Shown in pieces: positions 10,353 to 22,672 of a DNA stretch of 64,000 nucleotides. The notes below the pieces were generated by a model that made no database searches, was not told the DNA's origin, and saw only the letters and a program-made list of their open reading frames with translations. The position numbers and the translations under genes are program-made. Positions within the stretch are counted from its first letter, which is position 1, and every line of letters starts with the position of its first letter. The DNA is from Acephala macrosclerotiorum (taxonomy: Eukaryota; Ascomycota; Leotiomycetes; Helotiales; Mollisiaceae), in assembly GCA_014904845.1 (NCBI GenBank), contig MU119348.1:62001-126000 (forward strand). The letters are read 5' to 3'.

Positions 10353-10796
10353 GTAAAATCGAGTAACCGTTTTCGCTTCGGTTCAGCAGTTGCCCCAAGC
10401 AATCTCAGGGGCGTGTTGACCACGGACCCCATCCTTGAACGCGCAGTGCACAGACAGAGATAGAGAGGGCGTTAATCCTCGAAAACCTAGATTCTCTTCT
10501 TGTTTTCGACCTCACTCCTTCCCATTGTCCGTTGTCCGTCTGTTGTGCAATAGCCCAGAATCGATCGCTTCAAGATCTGTCACTGTGAGTCAGTCGAGCA
10601 TCTTGTTGTTGTTGTTGCATAAAACTTCTAACCACAACAAACAGCATTTGTTCCCATGCTTCAATCGACCCCAACCTGCACAACGGCGAGAAAGCTTCCG
10701 ACTTTGCTTTTAGGAAAAATTAATGATTCGACCTTGAAGACGATATCAAACCTACACGATACTGATCTCAATTGATCATATTCTCATGGCTTGACC
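10061..10796. other. Intergenic region upstream of the WD40 gene
   Basis: Apart from the antisense ORF ending at 10352, this region has only weak ORFs. The stretch 10450-10796 is pyrimidine-rich and probably holds the promoter and 5' leader of the WD40 gene. Confidence 0.45.
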
Positions 10797-13700
10797 ATGT
10801 CTTCTACACCTTCGAATCCGCGAACTTTCGCTGCGAACACAGGCCTGGGAATAAGTTCCAAGCTGACGCCTTCCAATTCTCCATACTCACGTACTCCACG
10901 ATCTCCAAACAAACCCCGCAACTTCTACGAATCAGGCCTGTCCCTCAAGAGGATAATTGGCACCACAGTCTCTTCTCCCACCGCATTTGACACTCTTTCC
11001 TCCTCTCGCATATTCGCATACACCGCTGGTGCGGCAGCTGTTGTTGTCAATGTTGACGACACCTCGAAATACTCCCAACGATTCTTCAGAGCACGCCCCA
11101 CAGCTGTTCCTTTGAACAGTACTGCCAATGTGACTTTGGCACCTTCTACACCAACGAATACCGCGAATGATGGCAGAAATAGAGCGGTAGTAGCTCTACG
11201 AGATTCGGCATTGCCGTTTTCTCCCTCTACACCACATACGAGCTTAGAATGGGGCGATTCTCCTACTTCCAAGACCTGGACAAGTAGGGAAAGGATAAAG
11301 GCAGCCACATGTCTATCAATAAGCCGGGATGGAAAATTCCTGGCTGTTGGTGAGGTAAGAAGTGGTGTTGAGAGACTATATACGCAAATACTAACAGGAA
11401 CCCAGACTGGCTACTCTCCACGAGTTTTGATATTCTCCTTACAAGATACTTCCTCCGACATTCCTTTAAGCATACAAAACGAGCACACATATGGGGTACG
11501 AGCTGTGTCTTTCAGCCCTGATGGGAAATACCTGGCTAGTTTAGGATCTCCGAATGATGGCTTTCTTTACGTCTGGTCGATCAACCAGAGAACTGGTGCT
11601 GCGAAGTTACATTCGAGCAACAAGTGCACAAGCTTCGTCAAGCAAATGATATGGCTGGGCAGCAGTATTGTCACGTACGTACTTGAGTTTTACTCCAGAT
11701 CCATTTCTTCGCCACAGCCCCAACATTGAGCACTTTCTAACGTCCCAGCAGGGTTGGTACTCGTCATATCAAAATATGGCGAGTAGAAGACCCGAGAAGT
11801 TCATCACCCACGAAACAGCGATTCGCTCTGGACGGCACGCCTTTACCAGTAGCTGTACAGCCATCTCTGAAAACACTAACTGGACGAAATGTCTTGCTTG
11901 GACCCTTGGTGGAAGCTATATTTACAACGCTCGGAGCAATATCCGATCACAAGGCGATAGTTTGCTCTGAAAAGGGGGACGTCTGTTTACTCGACGATAG
12001 TGAAGGGCAGAAGTTGATGAAGCTGGCGAATACTGGTTTTGCGATTACATGTATAGCTGTGGACATGGAAGCGAAGAGAGTGAGGATAGGAGGGCGATAT
12101 GGCAAAGTCAAGTCAATATGCCTGGACGATTTACTCACGCCGAGCACGCCACCAGAATCGCCAACGCCTATGAATGATTCGGCGTCCGGGAGTGAAGTAG
12201 GGCATATCTGTGCTATGGGTTATGCAGCGAGGAGTTTAATCACGGTTGACTCCAAGCACTTGATTGAAATATCAAGTCCGAATTCAGATCTTGCAGATCC
12301 GCAAATGTCGAATACGCCATTCCCAGCACATGGTGATTCAGTACTGGGAGTGAGGTTATTATCGCCAGACAACGAGATGAAAGCGGCGTTTCTGACCTGG
12401 TCTGCAAATGGCACAATCGTTTTCTGGGACCTCGATGGCAGCGCGAAGTCATTTCTGAAAGTGGAGGTGGAGCAACTAACCGGAGTAGAGGACGAGGTAA
12501 ATCAGTGCCAGGTCGTTCGGGCTTCGAAAGGAGCGTCGTTCTTGGTCACTGGGGACAAATATGGTGTTTTGAGGGTCATCAGCACAGTCACACAGAAGTG
12601 CACGTTCGATGCCAGGGCCCACATGTCTGATATTCAGGACATTGCTCTACACGAATCCGAAGATGTTACCCTGATTGCTTCATGCAGTCGAGACCGCACA
12701 ATACAATTGTTCAGGCTCCTTTCTGAGCAGTGGGCCCTTATACAGACATTGGACGAGCATTCAGCCAGTGTTTCAAGCTTGTTCTTTGCAGAGAATGGCG
12801 AGAAATTAATATCATGTTCAACAGACAGGACGATACATGTTCGGCAGCTTGTCAGGAAGGATGTAGGAGGACAAGATGTGATAGGTGCGGTCCCAGTCCG
12901 GATCATCACTCTCAAAGCATCTCCTGTCTCGATGGCGGCTTGCTTTGCAGACCAAATGGGCAACTTCGTGGTTTCTTTATTAGATCGAACAGTCGCTACC
13001 TATGAGATTTCCAGCGGACGTCTCATACATTCATTTCGAGCAACGGATAACGATGGGCAGGATGCGGTCGTGCTAGATGCTCTCGTGATGGGGAGGCCTA
13101 GCACAATTTCTGGTCGGCCAACAATACTTGCAGGGGTTTCAAGTACAGACAAGTCAGTCAGAATTTATGATGGAAGCACAGGCTCTTTCTTAGATAGGGA
13201 GTGGGGCCATACAGCCAGCGTAACGGATGTGGCGCTCTTGGAGCTTCCGGATTCTGAGCAGAAGACTTTGATAAGTACTGGCTCGGACGGCACAATCATG
13301 ATTTGGGACCTTTCGCCCAGGCCACAGGAGCTTGAAGAGCCGGCTTCACTGGCACCCAACCGTGACCCATCACCCCCCAAGGATACACCATCGACACGAC
13401 CACCTCTTCGAAGAGTACTCTCCAGAGCCGAGCTAGCAGAGTTCCAACGAGCATCACCACTATCTACACCAACAGGCCACCGCTCCCCACCACGAATAAT
13501 ACGCCGCAAAACATCTCGTTACGGCCTCTCTTCTCATTCGCCCACCCTTTGCATCCCACCTGTACCTTCTGTCAACTCAAAACACTTCACTTCCGCCTCA
13601 GACGATTCCTCGATCCGCCGCTCCACTCGTCACCGTTCCCGCAGTCCTCCACCCTCTCCGAAAGCAAAGGACACGCGTCGTCCTTCGCTCGCCTCTCTCG

Positions 13701-14152
13701 ACACCCGCGGACGCACGAAATCAGCCGGGAATGGCAATTTCTCCGAATTCGGAACTCTGAATATGGCAACAGAACAAGTATGTCGCACCCTCCGAGCATA
13801 TCGGAAGAAACTCCTCTCCTCCGAAACCGTAAAAGAAGAGGCGTTGAAGGAACTAGACCAGGAGTTGCGATTGACAGCCATGGCGCTAGGAGAGAAGAGT
13901 TTGAAGAGCAAGGCGATTAGCGAGACGGTTCTTACGGGACTACTAGATCAGTATTCGGAGAGATTGGTTAGTATTTTCGATGAAAAGTTGAGATTGGCCA
14001 TGGTGGGTAGCGAGGAGCCTGAGTTAGTGGAGGAGAAGGAGATAGAGAAGGAGAGGCCGAAGACTGCAGGGCCGGTTATCGAGACGAGTCCTTCAAAGGG
14101 GTCGGTTTCCACTTCGGTGACGGAGACTACAACAAACCAAACGATAGTTTGA
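10797..14152 (+). CDS. WD40-repeat scaffold of the MABP1/WDR62 type
   Basis: Animal MABP1 and WDR62 are WD40 scaffolds for JNK signalling and spindle function. The fungal role is not settled. The spliced product is 1075 aa. About the first 840 residues form two successive WD40 propellers: repeats are seen as SRDGKFLAVGE, SPDGKYLASLGS, SCSRDRTIQLFRL, SCSTDRTIHVRQL and STGSDGTIMIWDLS, and AVGETGYSPRVLIFS is characteristic of this subfamily. A Ser/Pro/Arg-rich linker (many SP sites) and a charged helical C-terminus follow. Exons are 10797-11354, 11406-11674 and 11752-14152, with introns of 51 and 77 bp. The first intron is a multiple of three and has no stop, so it can be mistaken for coding sequence. 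Confidence 0.88.
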
Positions 14153-14845
14153 GGTTTCTTTCGTGAGCGAGATGGAATTTAGGGAGTTACTAGGGTTCTT
14201 TTCTTTTGTGCTATAGGGACAAGGTGGCGTTTTCGGTTTTGCGAGTTTGATAGAACTGGCGCTCAAGTGGAGTTGGTGGATGGCGACTTGACTTTTCGGC
14301 AGGATACTTCGATTTTACAACAAGAGCGTAACACTACATTCTGGCGTTCGGCCTGCGGCTGGCCTTTTACTTGATTCAGGTTCATCAACAACAGGAGTTC
14401 TTTGACAGCCCTGGGCGGCTATGGTGTTTTTCTTGAGGGTGGAACCAACACAATCGGAGCTTGGGGACGGGATGAAGACAAGATAAATGCTCGAATGCTC
14501 GAAAGGAATAATTGAGTAATGGTGAATGGTGAACGGAGCTCGCGAGAGCTGGGTTGCAGGGAACTGGGAGTTTGTCTTCGATAATGTAAGATTAAGAATT
14601 GGGAAAGAGAAGAATTGAGAATCATGCCTCGAATTTAGTTTTTCCTCTCCTGATGCTGCGTTAAGTTTTGCTGATACACTAATTCGTGGGGGTCATTATC
14701 GTTGCCATAAAGTAAAGGAATCCGTCGTCACTTCGTGACTTCCTTCCAACGCCTCGCTCAATCCCATCCATCCCTTCCCATTTCCGGTTCATGCATCCAT
14801 TCCATTCTTCCAACAGACCTGGTTCACTTTCCCCTCAAACCAGTA
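14153..14845. other. Convergent 3' region
   Basis: This is the gap between the WD40 gene and the convergent 225-aa gene. It should hold both 3' UTRs. I see no supported gene. Confidence 0.45.
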
Positions 14846-15884
14846 CTAAGAACCAGCAGCAGCAGCACCGCCACTACCCTGCTGAGGACTAACATTTAAA
14901 TTCGAATACCGCCCTTTCTTGCCCATTCGAGCCTTCCCGTCCTTCTCCTCTCGGAGGGATTTTGCGAAGGGATACTCATTTTCTGGCTCCTGGTAGCCGC
15001 ACAGGATTTTAGTAAAGTGGTGGCGAGTGCCTGGTATTGACTGTTTTGTGTTAGAGATTATGTTGATCTCGGTTGAATAGGAGATTTAGGGTTCAAGGGA
15101 GGAGAGAAGATATTGGGGTTGCAAGAGGGTACAGGGTAGGATGTGGGGTAAGTTGTGGGGAAAAGGGAGGGCACGGACATCAGAACGGGCTTGAGCATGC
15201 ATCATGAGGAGCTCTGGGCTGTCTAGGATGACGGCTGCGAGACGACGGCGTTGCTTTTGTTCCCATGTTTCGGCAGTTTCGTAGCTGGAGTTTGTCAGTA
15301 AGCGCCAATAAATCTGAACAAGCAGACAGCAGGAGGGGTGAAGCGTAAGTATAGAGAAGAATTTGGGTATTTAGAGTAAAGAGCACAAGCAATGCAAATG
15401 GCTAGTAGCGCAAGGTAAAGCTCCAGATAGAACAGCAATGAATAATGTCTTCGACGAAAATTGCTTCCTATGACACGTGACAGCTCAAAACGAAACCTCT
15501 GACTTACGGATTATAATTCGGGTCAAAGTTCTGGTCACTAGAGTCATCATCGCTGCTCATCACATTGGTGCCCCTAGCCTGTCGCTCCTGCATCTTGGGC
15601 GTAAACATTCTTTTCTTTCCTGCTGAACTCGTCTTGGACACCTTTCTTAGTCCTTGAGCCTTTTTCTTCTTTGGAGCAGATGAAGCTGGGCCTGGAGATG
15701 AGGAGCTCGAGGAAGAAGCGGTGGAGAGAGAATGGCTGCCTGAGTAAAGAGCTGTGGAAGTGGAAGGACCTGCCGAGGTAGCGGCTGCTTGCATTACGGC
15801 GTCTAGATCATCGTCGACCCATCCTTCATCGTCACTCATCTCTGGTGAGGAGTTGTTGGTGGTGTATGGGTCTGATTGATCCAT
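14846..15884 (-). CDS. Unrecognised protein, 225 aa, acidic low-complexity N-terminus
   Basis: I do not recognise the family. The first 125 residues are acidic and Ser-rich with a Lys patch (APKKKKAQGLRKVSK), suggesting a nuclear, disordered protein. The second half looks folded and conserved-type: NPYETAETWEQKQRRRLAA, then ILDSPELLMMHAQARSD, then GTRHHFTKILCGYQEPENEY. It ends in a short Gly/Ala tail. Exons are 15508-15884, 15179-15284 and 14846-15040, with introns of 223 and 138 bp that keep phase. The longer introns and one GTCCGT donor make the boundaries less certain than elsewhere. The start is MDQSDPY; no in-frame ATG lies between it and the upstream stop. Confidence 0.7.
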
Positions 15885-16869
15885 TTTGATGATCTTGAGT
15901 TTATTGACTATTGTTTCTCTTCGCAATATGGCCGAGTATTAGTTTCGGTCAAGATGCATCAGGAGGTTGCTATATGCATACATTGACACTAGGACAAATG
16001 TAGACTAGTGACGGGCTAAATGCACAGATAAGCGATCAAAGCAATTGCTTTTGCCAACCTCCTTTCTCAACTTGCTCCTCTATATTCTCTTTAAACGTTG
16101 ACACTGCACTCGATTTTCTCTGTCAATATAGCAGCCGTATTTACCGGTGGTCATAGACAACACAAGGCTATGAAGTGGGACCATAGAAGAGCAATGACTG
16201 GTCAGAGGCTAAGAGAACCGAGCAGGCCAGGCGACCAGGCCGCCAATATAAAAGGGATGGCAAGTGCTGTCATTTTCTTTCCCTTTCATTGTTCCAGCAA
16301 CTGCTTGTTTACTTCTGCAAATTTCCTATCGTTCATGGCACGAAGCAATCCATCTTTTGTTTCATTTGGATATTTGGAGAACCAGCAAACAACTCAGGAT
16401 GGAGACCAGGGTTGTTCACCAACATCCTTCTGCTGGTTGCTATTTTCTTCAACCACATTTTCTTATCGTTATCGCTGCCAATGGACTACTTTCCACCAGG
16501 ATAGGGGTTTGTTATGAAAGCAACGCGGAAGAGAAATTGACGCGGAAGACAACCTGAGAGCCTCGCCGCTCACTATTCATCACAACCTCTTCGGAGGTTC
16601 GGTCCCTCTATTTTCCTTCGATCTTATTCTCTTACACAGTCCCTACTTCCTACAACTTCCCTTCTCGATCCTGTTCTCAGCCACGACAAATTCCCAACGG
16701 CAACCATCGTTGCACTTCTCTCAGACACAACGAAGACTATTGTCCGATGCCCAGTCTGGCTTGCTCTTTCCTTTGCAACTCAATAATCCTAGATGTCGAG
16801 CAGTAAGCTTGACGCTTTGCAATAAGGTACCACGCGCCTTCGACATCCTGCATCAGATCGTTCCCAACG
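15885..16869. other. Divergent intergenic region
   Basis: This 985-bp gap separates the 225-aa and 932-aa genes. Overlapping ORFs at 16098-16557 have no domain features and look like chance. The part after about 16560 is pyrimidine-rich and resembles the 5' leader of the downstream gene. Confidence 0.45.
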
Positions 16870-19800
16870 ATGCCTCCACTGCAGGGTCGAAGTAAGTTTC
16901 TCTTGTTCTTGAGTTTTATAAGCAAACCTCCTAAACCTTTCTAGATGGCAATATGGGTCCTCGAAGAGTTACGCCCCTTATACAGGAGAAAGTTGCACTT
17001 TTTGAATCTGGAAGACCTCATCAGGAAGCACCTCAAGAGCCTGAAGATAAAGAGGAAAATTACGAAGACCACTACTTTGAAGAGCACGACACCGAAGAAC
17101 AAGGCACCAGAGAACAAGAGACAGAAGAGGAAGAGCCCCCGGGATCATACGAATACGCAGATGAATCTGTGGATCCGCCCTCGTCGGCGCCTCCAAGATA
17201 TCCAACTCATCATGAATCGCCTGCCAACTTTCGATATGCTGTGCGAGGTTTCGATGGCCAGATCACCTACCTAAGCGAGGACCTCTCTTTTGATACCGCC
17301 GTCTACTTGGATCAATTAAGTCCAAGAGTGCCAGTCACTCCGAGTATGCTCGCATCATATAGTATAATGCGAGGCAGTGCTGGTCTTGCAAGCGATCCAC
17401 TTCATCACGCTTTGTTTCCCGTCCCAAAGCGTTCTTGGGGGGTTAGCAGAGTAAAAATTCCCATGTTTAGAGAGAAGCAGTCGTTCGAGAGGTAAGTCGG
17501 CAATAATCTACGAAGCATCTCATTTACTGATCGTTCCAGGCTGTGGCGTGGCTCGATCTTCTTTTGGGACGAGGCAGTCGAGAGACCCGAAGTACCAGAA
17601 CCACCAAGTTCTGCTGTCCCTCGTGGACCGAACATGCGGAATGACCAAGGACAACTACTCACATACCGTGAATACCTTGTCCAGTTTCTTGCTACCAGGG
17701 GCAAGGGTCATTATAAGGGCGACAAGGTGTATTACAACTTTGGCTATGTCAGGGATGAACATACAGGCGAACTGATCGATCCTGACACAACTAATGGAAT
17801 GCGCCCGGACGAATCTCTCTTTCATTTGCACGACATTGACGAACACATGGGGAGGTTTTTGCCAGAGCCAGATTTCCAACGATCTGAGAAGCTTGGCCCC
17901 CGATTGATGACTGACGAAGAGACAGAAGCCTTTTATGAAGACTTTGCCCGGTTTTGCGAAGACCACGTTGATGTAGAAGGTGACCCGAGAGCCTTTCGGA
18001 TCACTCCCACAATATTTTTCCAATGGGCTACTGGCGCCCGGAAAGGAGACTCCTACGAGGAAGAGCGGGTGTATCCAGTAAGCTGAATTCTCTCTCCTAG
18101 GGTCTCGCTGCGTGACTAACCCTGCTCGCTCATTAGGAGAATATCATTTGGAAAAAGCTTCCTAAGCGAGAAGAGCAAACACGAGAGCCGAAGAAGCGCC
18201 AGTGGGAATTCTGCCTCGAGGATGGAACTAATCAATGGGAAGAACCTGGAGAAGAGGGGTACCCAACCTTTCTGACAGAGCCAGCAGGTAAGTTCAGGTT
18301 GTTTGTCCTTGAAGCTCTGGTAATAACAGATTTCAAGGCATAAACATGGCATCAATTCCACCCGATTTCCATAAATTTCTGCCACAGGTTCACAGAGATC
18401 TCGAACGTCAAGCTTTCGGTACGGCTCGATCTAACCACATGGCTCATTCAACGAAATCACCGACACCTTCAGACTCAGGGATTATTACTGATGTAAGTTA
18501 TCCTGCAACTATTCGTGGTCTTCGTTTCTGATGATGCCTGCAGGACAAAGTCATTCGAAGCCTCGGCGAGACCGAGCTTCAGAAGATTCACAAGTCGGCC
18601 TCAGAACGACTACAGAAGGTCGAGTACATCTTGAACGAGTGGGATAGCATGCAAGCAAAGGTTGGCGAATCTCAAATCGAGCAAACAGATCTCGCCAGAG
18701 AGGTCTTCTTCATGAATATTCGGCAGGAGCGGGAGCAATTGCAGGATTTCAGATCGTTCCATCAGGGTATGACCCAGAAAACTCCGTTCGGCAACAACTC
18801 TGGCTCGGTTCGACCCTACTTTGAAGGTCGCGATACTTCACTGATTCTCGATGAGGCGGGCAGAGCTGCAAAAGCTGCGAGCAACTACCTCATGGGCTCC
18901 CATCCTGGAGACGTACACGCCGCTATAGGTGACGCTCCTGGCTACGAGATCCAAAGCATCCTTCGTCAGGGTAGGCACCTCCGCCGAACTAGACACTTTG
19001 CCACCCATCACCTTCGAGATAAATATTATGACGATTCAACAAGCGACGATGCCGGAGCTCACGATTCGAGTTGCCAAAATACTGATCACGGAGATGAATT
19101 CAGTCGCGGAACTGGTATTGCCCTGGAATGTTTTAGGCGTGACGATGACGAAAGTCTATACAGTGGACGTCGTGGACATTCATTCACTGATGGAAGCCGG
19201 CCTGGCTCGTCTTACTTCAACAACTCCAAAGGCATCAGCGGTGGTCCTATCCACGAAGCTGAAAGATCTACGCCTTCAGGCCCAAACGTCGATACAGCCT
19301 TCAACGAGCGTCCCCGTGCTGAGAAGATCCGTAGAGTACGTGTGAACGAGGGCTCGTTCGCTAGTCGAGCCAAATCTTCCGGCTTCAACTTTGAAGACGA
19401 TACATTCTGCGCCCAACCTCGTGCTGATGGATTTAACTACGACGATTACTACGCTGAAGATCCATGGTTCATCGACTCTCCAACCGCCGAAGAACGTGCA
19501 TCCTGGGACCTCAACCCTGATCTCGGAGATCCTGCTACCGGCTACGACACCCCAACACCTCTCGCTCCCTTTCCTCCCAAGAAGGAAGAGATAGAGAAGG
19601 AAGAAAAGAAGCCACGCAGCAAATTCCAACAACACTTTGATGAGGCACACGAAGCCGATATGATCAAGTTGAACAGAGCAATCTTCTACAACGAGCACGC
19701 CAAGAAGGAGTACGAAGAGATCCAGCAGAGCATCGCTGAGCTACGAGCCCGGAAGGAGGAATTGTTAAAGTATTTTAGCGTTACCCACTACAGCCAGATT

Positions 19801-19929
19801 CCTGATTTCTATATTCCGATACCTCAACCTAGGGAGATGTTTGCGTTTGAGAAGGCTAGGATGGAACAAGAGCGAAGAGAGGCGGAGATGAGAGAGCGAG
19901 AGGAAGAAATGAAGCATAGGGCTATTTAA
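16870..19929 (+). CDS. Unrecognised protein, 932 aa, acidic with C-terminal coiled coil
   Basis: I cannot name this protein. The N-terminus (about residues 25-70) is very acidic. A central region (about 175-375) looks folded: LWRGSIFFWDEAVERP, LTYREYLVQFLATRGKGHYK, DKVYYNFGYVRDEHTGEL and FRITPTIFFQWATGARKGD. It is followed by RQWEFCLEDGTNQWEEP, faintly WW-like. A helical segment near 480-550 precedes a long Asp/Ser-rich region with Arg/His stretches. The end is a strong coiled coil (about 840-932, KARMEQERREAEMRERE). Exons are 16870-16891, 16945-17491, 17540-18077, 18137-18287, 18338-18492 and 18544-19929. The introns (53, 48, 59, 50 and 51 bp) are all consistent in phase. The first exon encodes only MPPLQGR plus one base. 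Confidence 0.75.
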
Positions 19930-20356
19930 GTCGTATTGATGGTGGGTTTGTGGTGGGCGTGTACATGGAGTTTGGTGAAGGTTGTTGGGATATGTTGAGT
20001 GAGCATGTACGTTTCTATTCTTTTGGGACACCAAAAGCACCAAAAGTCAGGTACACGGAAACATAAAAATGGTCTCGATGGAGGGAATGGCAGAAAGTAC
20101 ACGAAGGCCTTATGCCTACTTTGTACATTAGCTAGATGGTCATGATTCTTGAGGTCGTGACCTAGGTTTCCCCCAATGTAAACAAGCAAAGCAGACTTCT
20201 CGCACCGCCAGTGAGAGGAGCGGTGATATTTACAGACATGCAGAATACAGAGACTTTCCAACGCCAATTTATAACCCGCCATAATCGTACATGTACAATA
20301 ACTCGACCAGATTGAGATCCTGCCAAGAGCGCCATCCATATGCCTCCTCGTTAGAT
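19930..20356. other. Convergent 3' region
   Basis: This is the gap between the 932-aa gene and GrpE, which converge here. It should hold both 3' UTRs. I see no gene. Confidence 0.45.
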
Positions 20357-21158
20357 TTACGAGTTCTTCACAACGCCAACCTTAGCAGCTCGTAATACCC
20401 GTCCGTTAAGCTTGAACCCCTTCTGCTGCGTATGGAATACAGTATTATCCTCCTTCCCTTGCATAGGCGTCATGAATGTAGCTTCATGCTCATTCGGGTT
20501 GAACTTTTCGCCCTCAACACTGGGATCAAATCTCTCCAGACCATGCTTCTTCAGGGTATTCATCAGGATACTCTCGGTCATTTTTAGACCTTCGTATAAT
20601 GATACCAAGTCGTTTAGATGCTCGGTCTTCTCTTGAGCGTTGAGCTTCTCTTCAGGGACCATGGCTAGGGCTCGGTCGAGGTTGTCCACACTGTCGACGA
20701 GGTCTTTGGCGAATTTCTGGATGGCGAAGGCTTTTGCTGCTTCCATGTCTCGTTTTGTTCGTTCTTGGAGGTTGCGGAAATCGGCGACCTGGCGGAGGTA
20801 TTTGTCCTGTTCAAAGCATGTTAGCACGAGTAAAAGCTACTGTTGGGCTGAAAATAAGATGCGATGGGATTGTGTGGCGCCGTACCTTCAAATCAATAAT
20901 CTCCTTGTTCTTTGCTTCCAGCTCTTTCTTCACCGGGTCCTCAGCTTCTGCAGCCTTCCCATCTCCCTTTGCCTCTGCAGCATCACCTTCTTTCTTCGCC
21001 TCTGTTTCTGAGGAATACCACCTTGATGATGCTATCCTCTGTGATGTTGGGAAGGCTGGGGAGGGTCGGAATTGTGGTCTTGCTAATGATGCTCGGGGAG
21101 AGGATCGTATGCTGGAGCTAAGAGCCCTTGATTGTCGGAGTAATGTTCTTTGAATCAT
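20357..21158 (-). CDS. MGE1: Mitochondrial GrpE nucleotide-exchange factor
   Basis: Mge1 releases ADP from the matrix Hsp70 Ssc1 during protein import and folding. The spliced product is 240 aa. It has an Arg/Ser-rich presequence (about residues 1-48), an acidic linker, the GrpE long helix (DLKDKYLRQVADFRNLQERT), and the beta-domain signature with DPSVEGEKFNPNEHEATFM and QQKGFKLNGRVLRAAKVGV. Exons are 20886-21158 and 20357-20806, separated by a 79-bp intron in phase. The start is the ATG of MIQRTLLRQSR. A heat-shock-element-like motif lies about 230 bp upstream. The gene is divergent from the 173-aa gene. Confidence 0.95.
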
Positions 21159-21390
21159 GTTGTGTTTGAAGGTGTCGCGTGCTGGTGATAGGATGGCGAG
21201 AGGAAACTTTTGAAGGGAAATTTTTGGATTGGGTTAGTTTCGGCATTGGCCGGACGGGTCGGTGAATGAATGATCCGGACAGGGTTTGAAAGACGACATC
21301 CGATCATGAATTTCTTCCATTTATATTTGTATTTCACCTGAGAAATAATTATTATTAATGGCCTTGAACTCAAAGCCCACACTCTTCTAT

Positions 21391-21403
21391 TTCCGGAAAT
21401 TTA
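21391..21403. promoter_or_regulatory. Heat-shock-element-like motif upstream of GrpE
   Basis: TTCCGGAAATTTA gives two perfect alternating units (TTC-nn-GAA) and a partial third, as expected for an Hsf1 site. It lies about 233 bp upstream of the mitochondrial GrpE start. GrpE is a heat-inducible gene in many eukaryotes. The role is inferred. Confidence 0.3.
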
Positions 21404-22195
21404 CCATCTCTGCGAGATCCAGCCGGCTACGACACCGCCTTTTGACAGCATCGTACTTGCAGGCCACGAAGGGCTTGGGGTTCTTGGGGATGATAAAAAG
21501 TTCTAGCGACGATAAAAGAACATAGGTGGTTTTTGCCCAGTTGGGTGTGCAATTGGGGTTGTGAGATCGTTGAGAAGGAGAATATAGAGGCTAGATTGAG
21601 AACACAAGAGTCTAGCTAGGATAAAAGCAAGCCTCTCAATCAAAGCCACAAAGAACGCATCAGATGTGCCTTTAATGTGTTCTTGAGCTTGCCAGTGGCT
21701 GCTCAGCAGAAGATATTCTGCATGACATACAGGTTGAGAAAGTGTAAGCTGTCTTTATGTCTAGCAGCCCACTTCTATGACAAGGTCAACTCAGCGTACG
21801 GTGTATAAAGAGGAGTTCAAGGAGTTTATTCCTAGTTGGGCCATTCTACGAAACCACGAAATCCTGTTTGGGAGCAGCAAGTTCAGCATTTGTATTGTTC
21901 GTTTGGGCATTTTCAACGCAGCTGCGCAAAATGTCGCTACTGTCTGCTGAAGCAAAACTTCAAGAAGCATCAAAGCAAACAGTTGAGTTCAAATATTACG
22001 TACTCTGGAGCTGAAAAGGCGGAAGCATAAACTTCATAGTGTACTAGATTTCAAGGGCAAATACGATCTCAAATCGAAGAGTCTGGTGACTACACTGTAG
22101 GAAGCATCAGCATAGGCATAGTATAGGTAGCATTGGCAGATATCATGCTCTAAGTGTCCCCTGGACTGAAGAGTTTCGAGAGATTTGGGCATTCC

Positions 22196-22354
22196 AGGGT
22201 AATTGCCCTATGGTGACTGTACTACTCCTGAGTAGCGGTACTGGACACCTAGCATTTTCCATCACCCAGCACTCCTAGGACTTTCCTCTGGTTGGCATGA
22301 CAATGCTAGCTATTAAAGGTTCACTACTTAGTGAACGCCGAAAGAGAAAGTCCT
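22196..22354. repeat. Cluster of inverted repeats (hairpin-forming)
   Basis: Three palindromes lie within 160 bp: AGGGTAATTGCCCT at 22196-22209, CTACTCCTGAGTAG at 22222-22235, and GTTCACTACTTAGTGAAC at 22319-22336 (8-bp arms, 2-bp loop). The last is framed by a further inverted pair, AGGACTTTC at 22277-22285 and GAAAGTCCT at 22346-22354. No coding sequence or recognisable element ends coincide with it. Confidence 0.6.
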
Positions 22355-22672
22355 GGCAAAGGTGGGAATTTGAGACTTCTCGGTCCGCAGTCGGGTACCA
22401 AGTCATTTCACATCGACAAGTGAGAGATCTTGGATGACTCCTCTTGCCTGTGATTTTGAGTCTCTATTCACCAGTTCGGCAAACCATGAGTCTAACAGAA
22501 GCCCTTGCCGGAGCGAGATTGTTGAAGAACGTGTTTTGACGTGCGAGGTTTAGTCGTCGCTAGCTTCGTTCGACACAAAACACAGAACCTTCATCGACTT
22601 TACTTTCTCAAATCAACAAAGACAAGTACAATACGATAGACATACAGTTCAGTCTGCCTCATAGTTGTCAGC

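Larger units (their letters stand above)
21159..22672. other. Long divergent intergenic region
   Basis: This 1.5-kb gap between GrpE and the 173-aa gene has no ORF I would defend. It holds a candidate heat-shock element near 21391 and a cluster of inverted repeats at 22196-22354 (separate entries). I see no transposase or RNA gene. Confidence 0.5.

Noticed and set aside
16098..16557. Three overlapping plus-strand ORFs in different frames
   Set aside because: They have no domain, no consistent frame and hydrophobic bias of the kind seen in pyrimidine-rich leaders.
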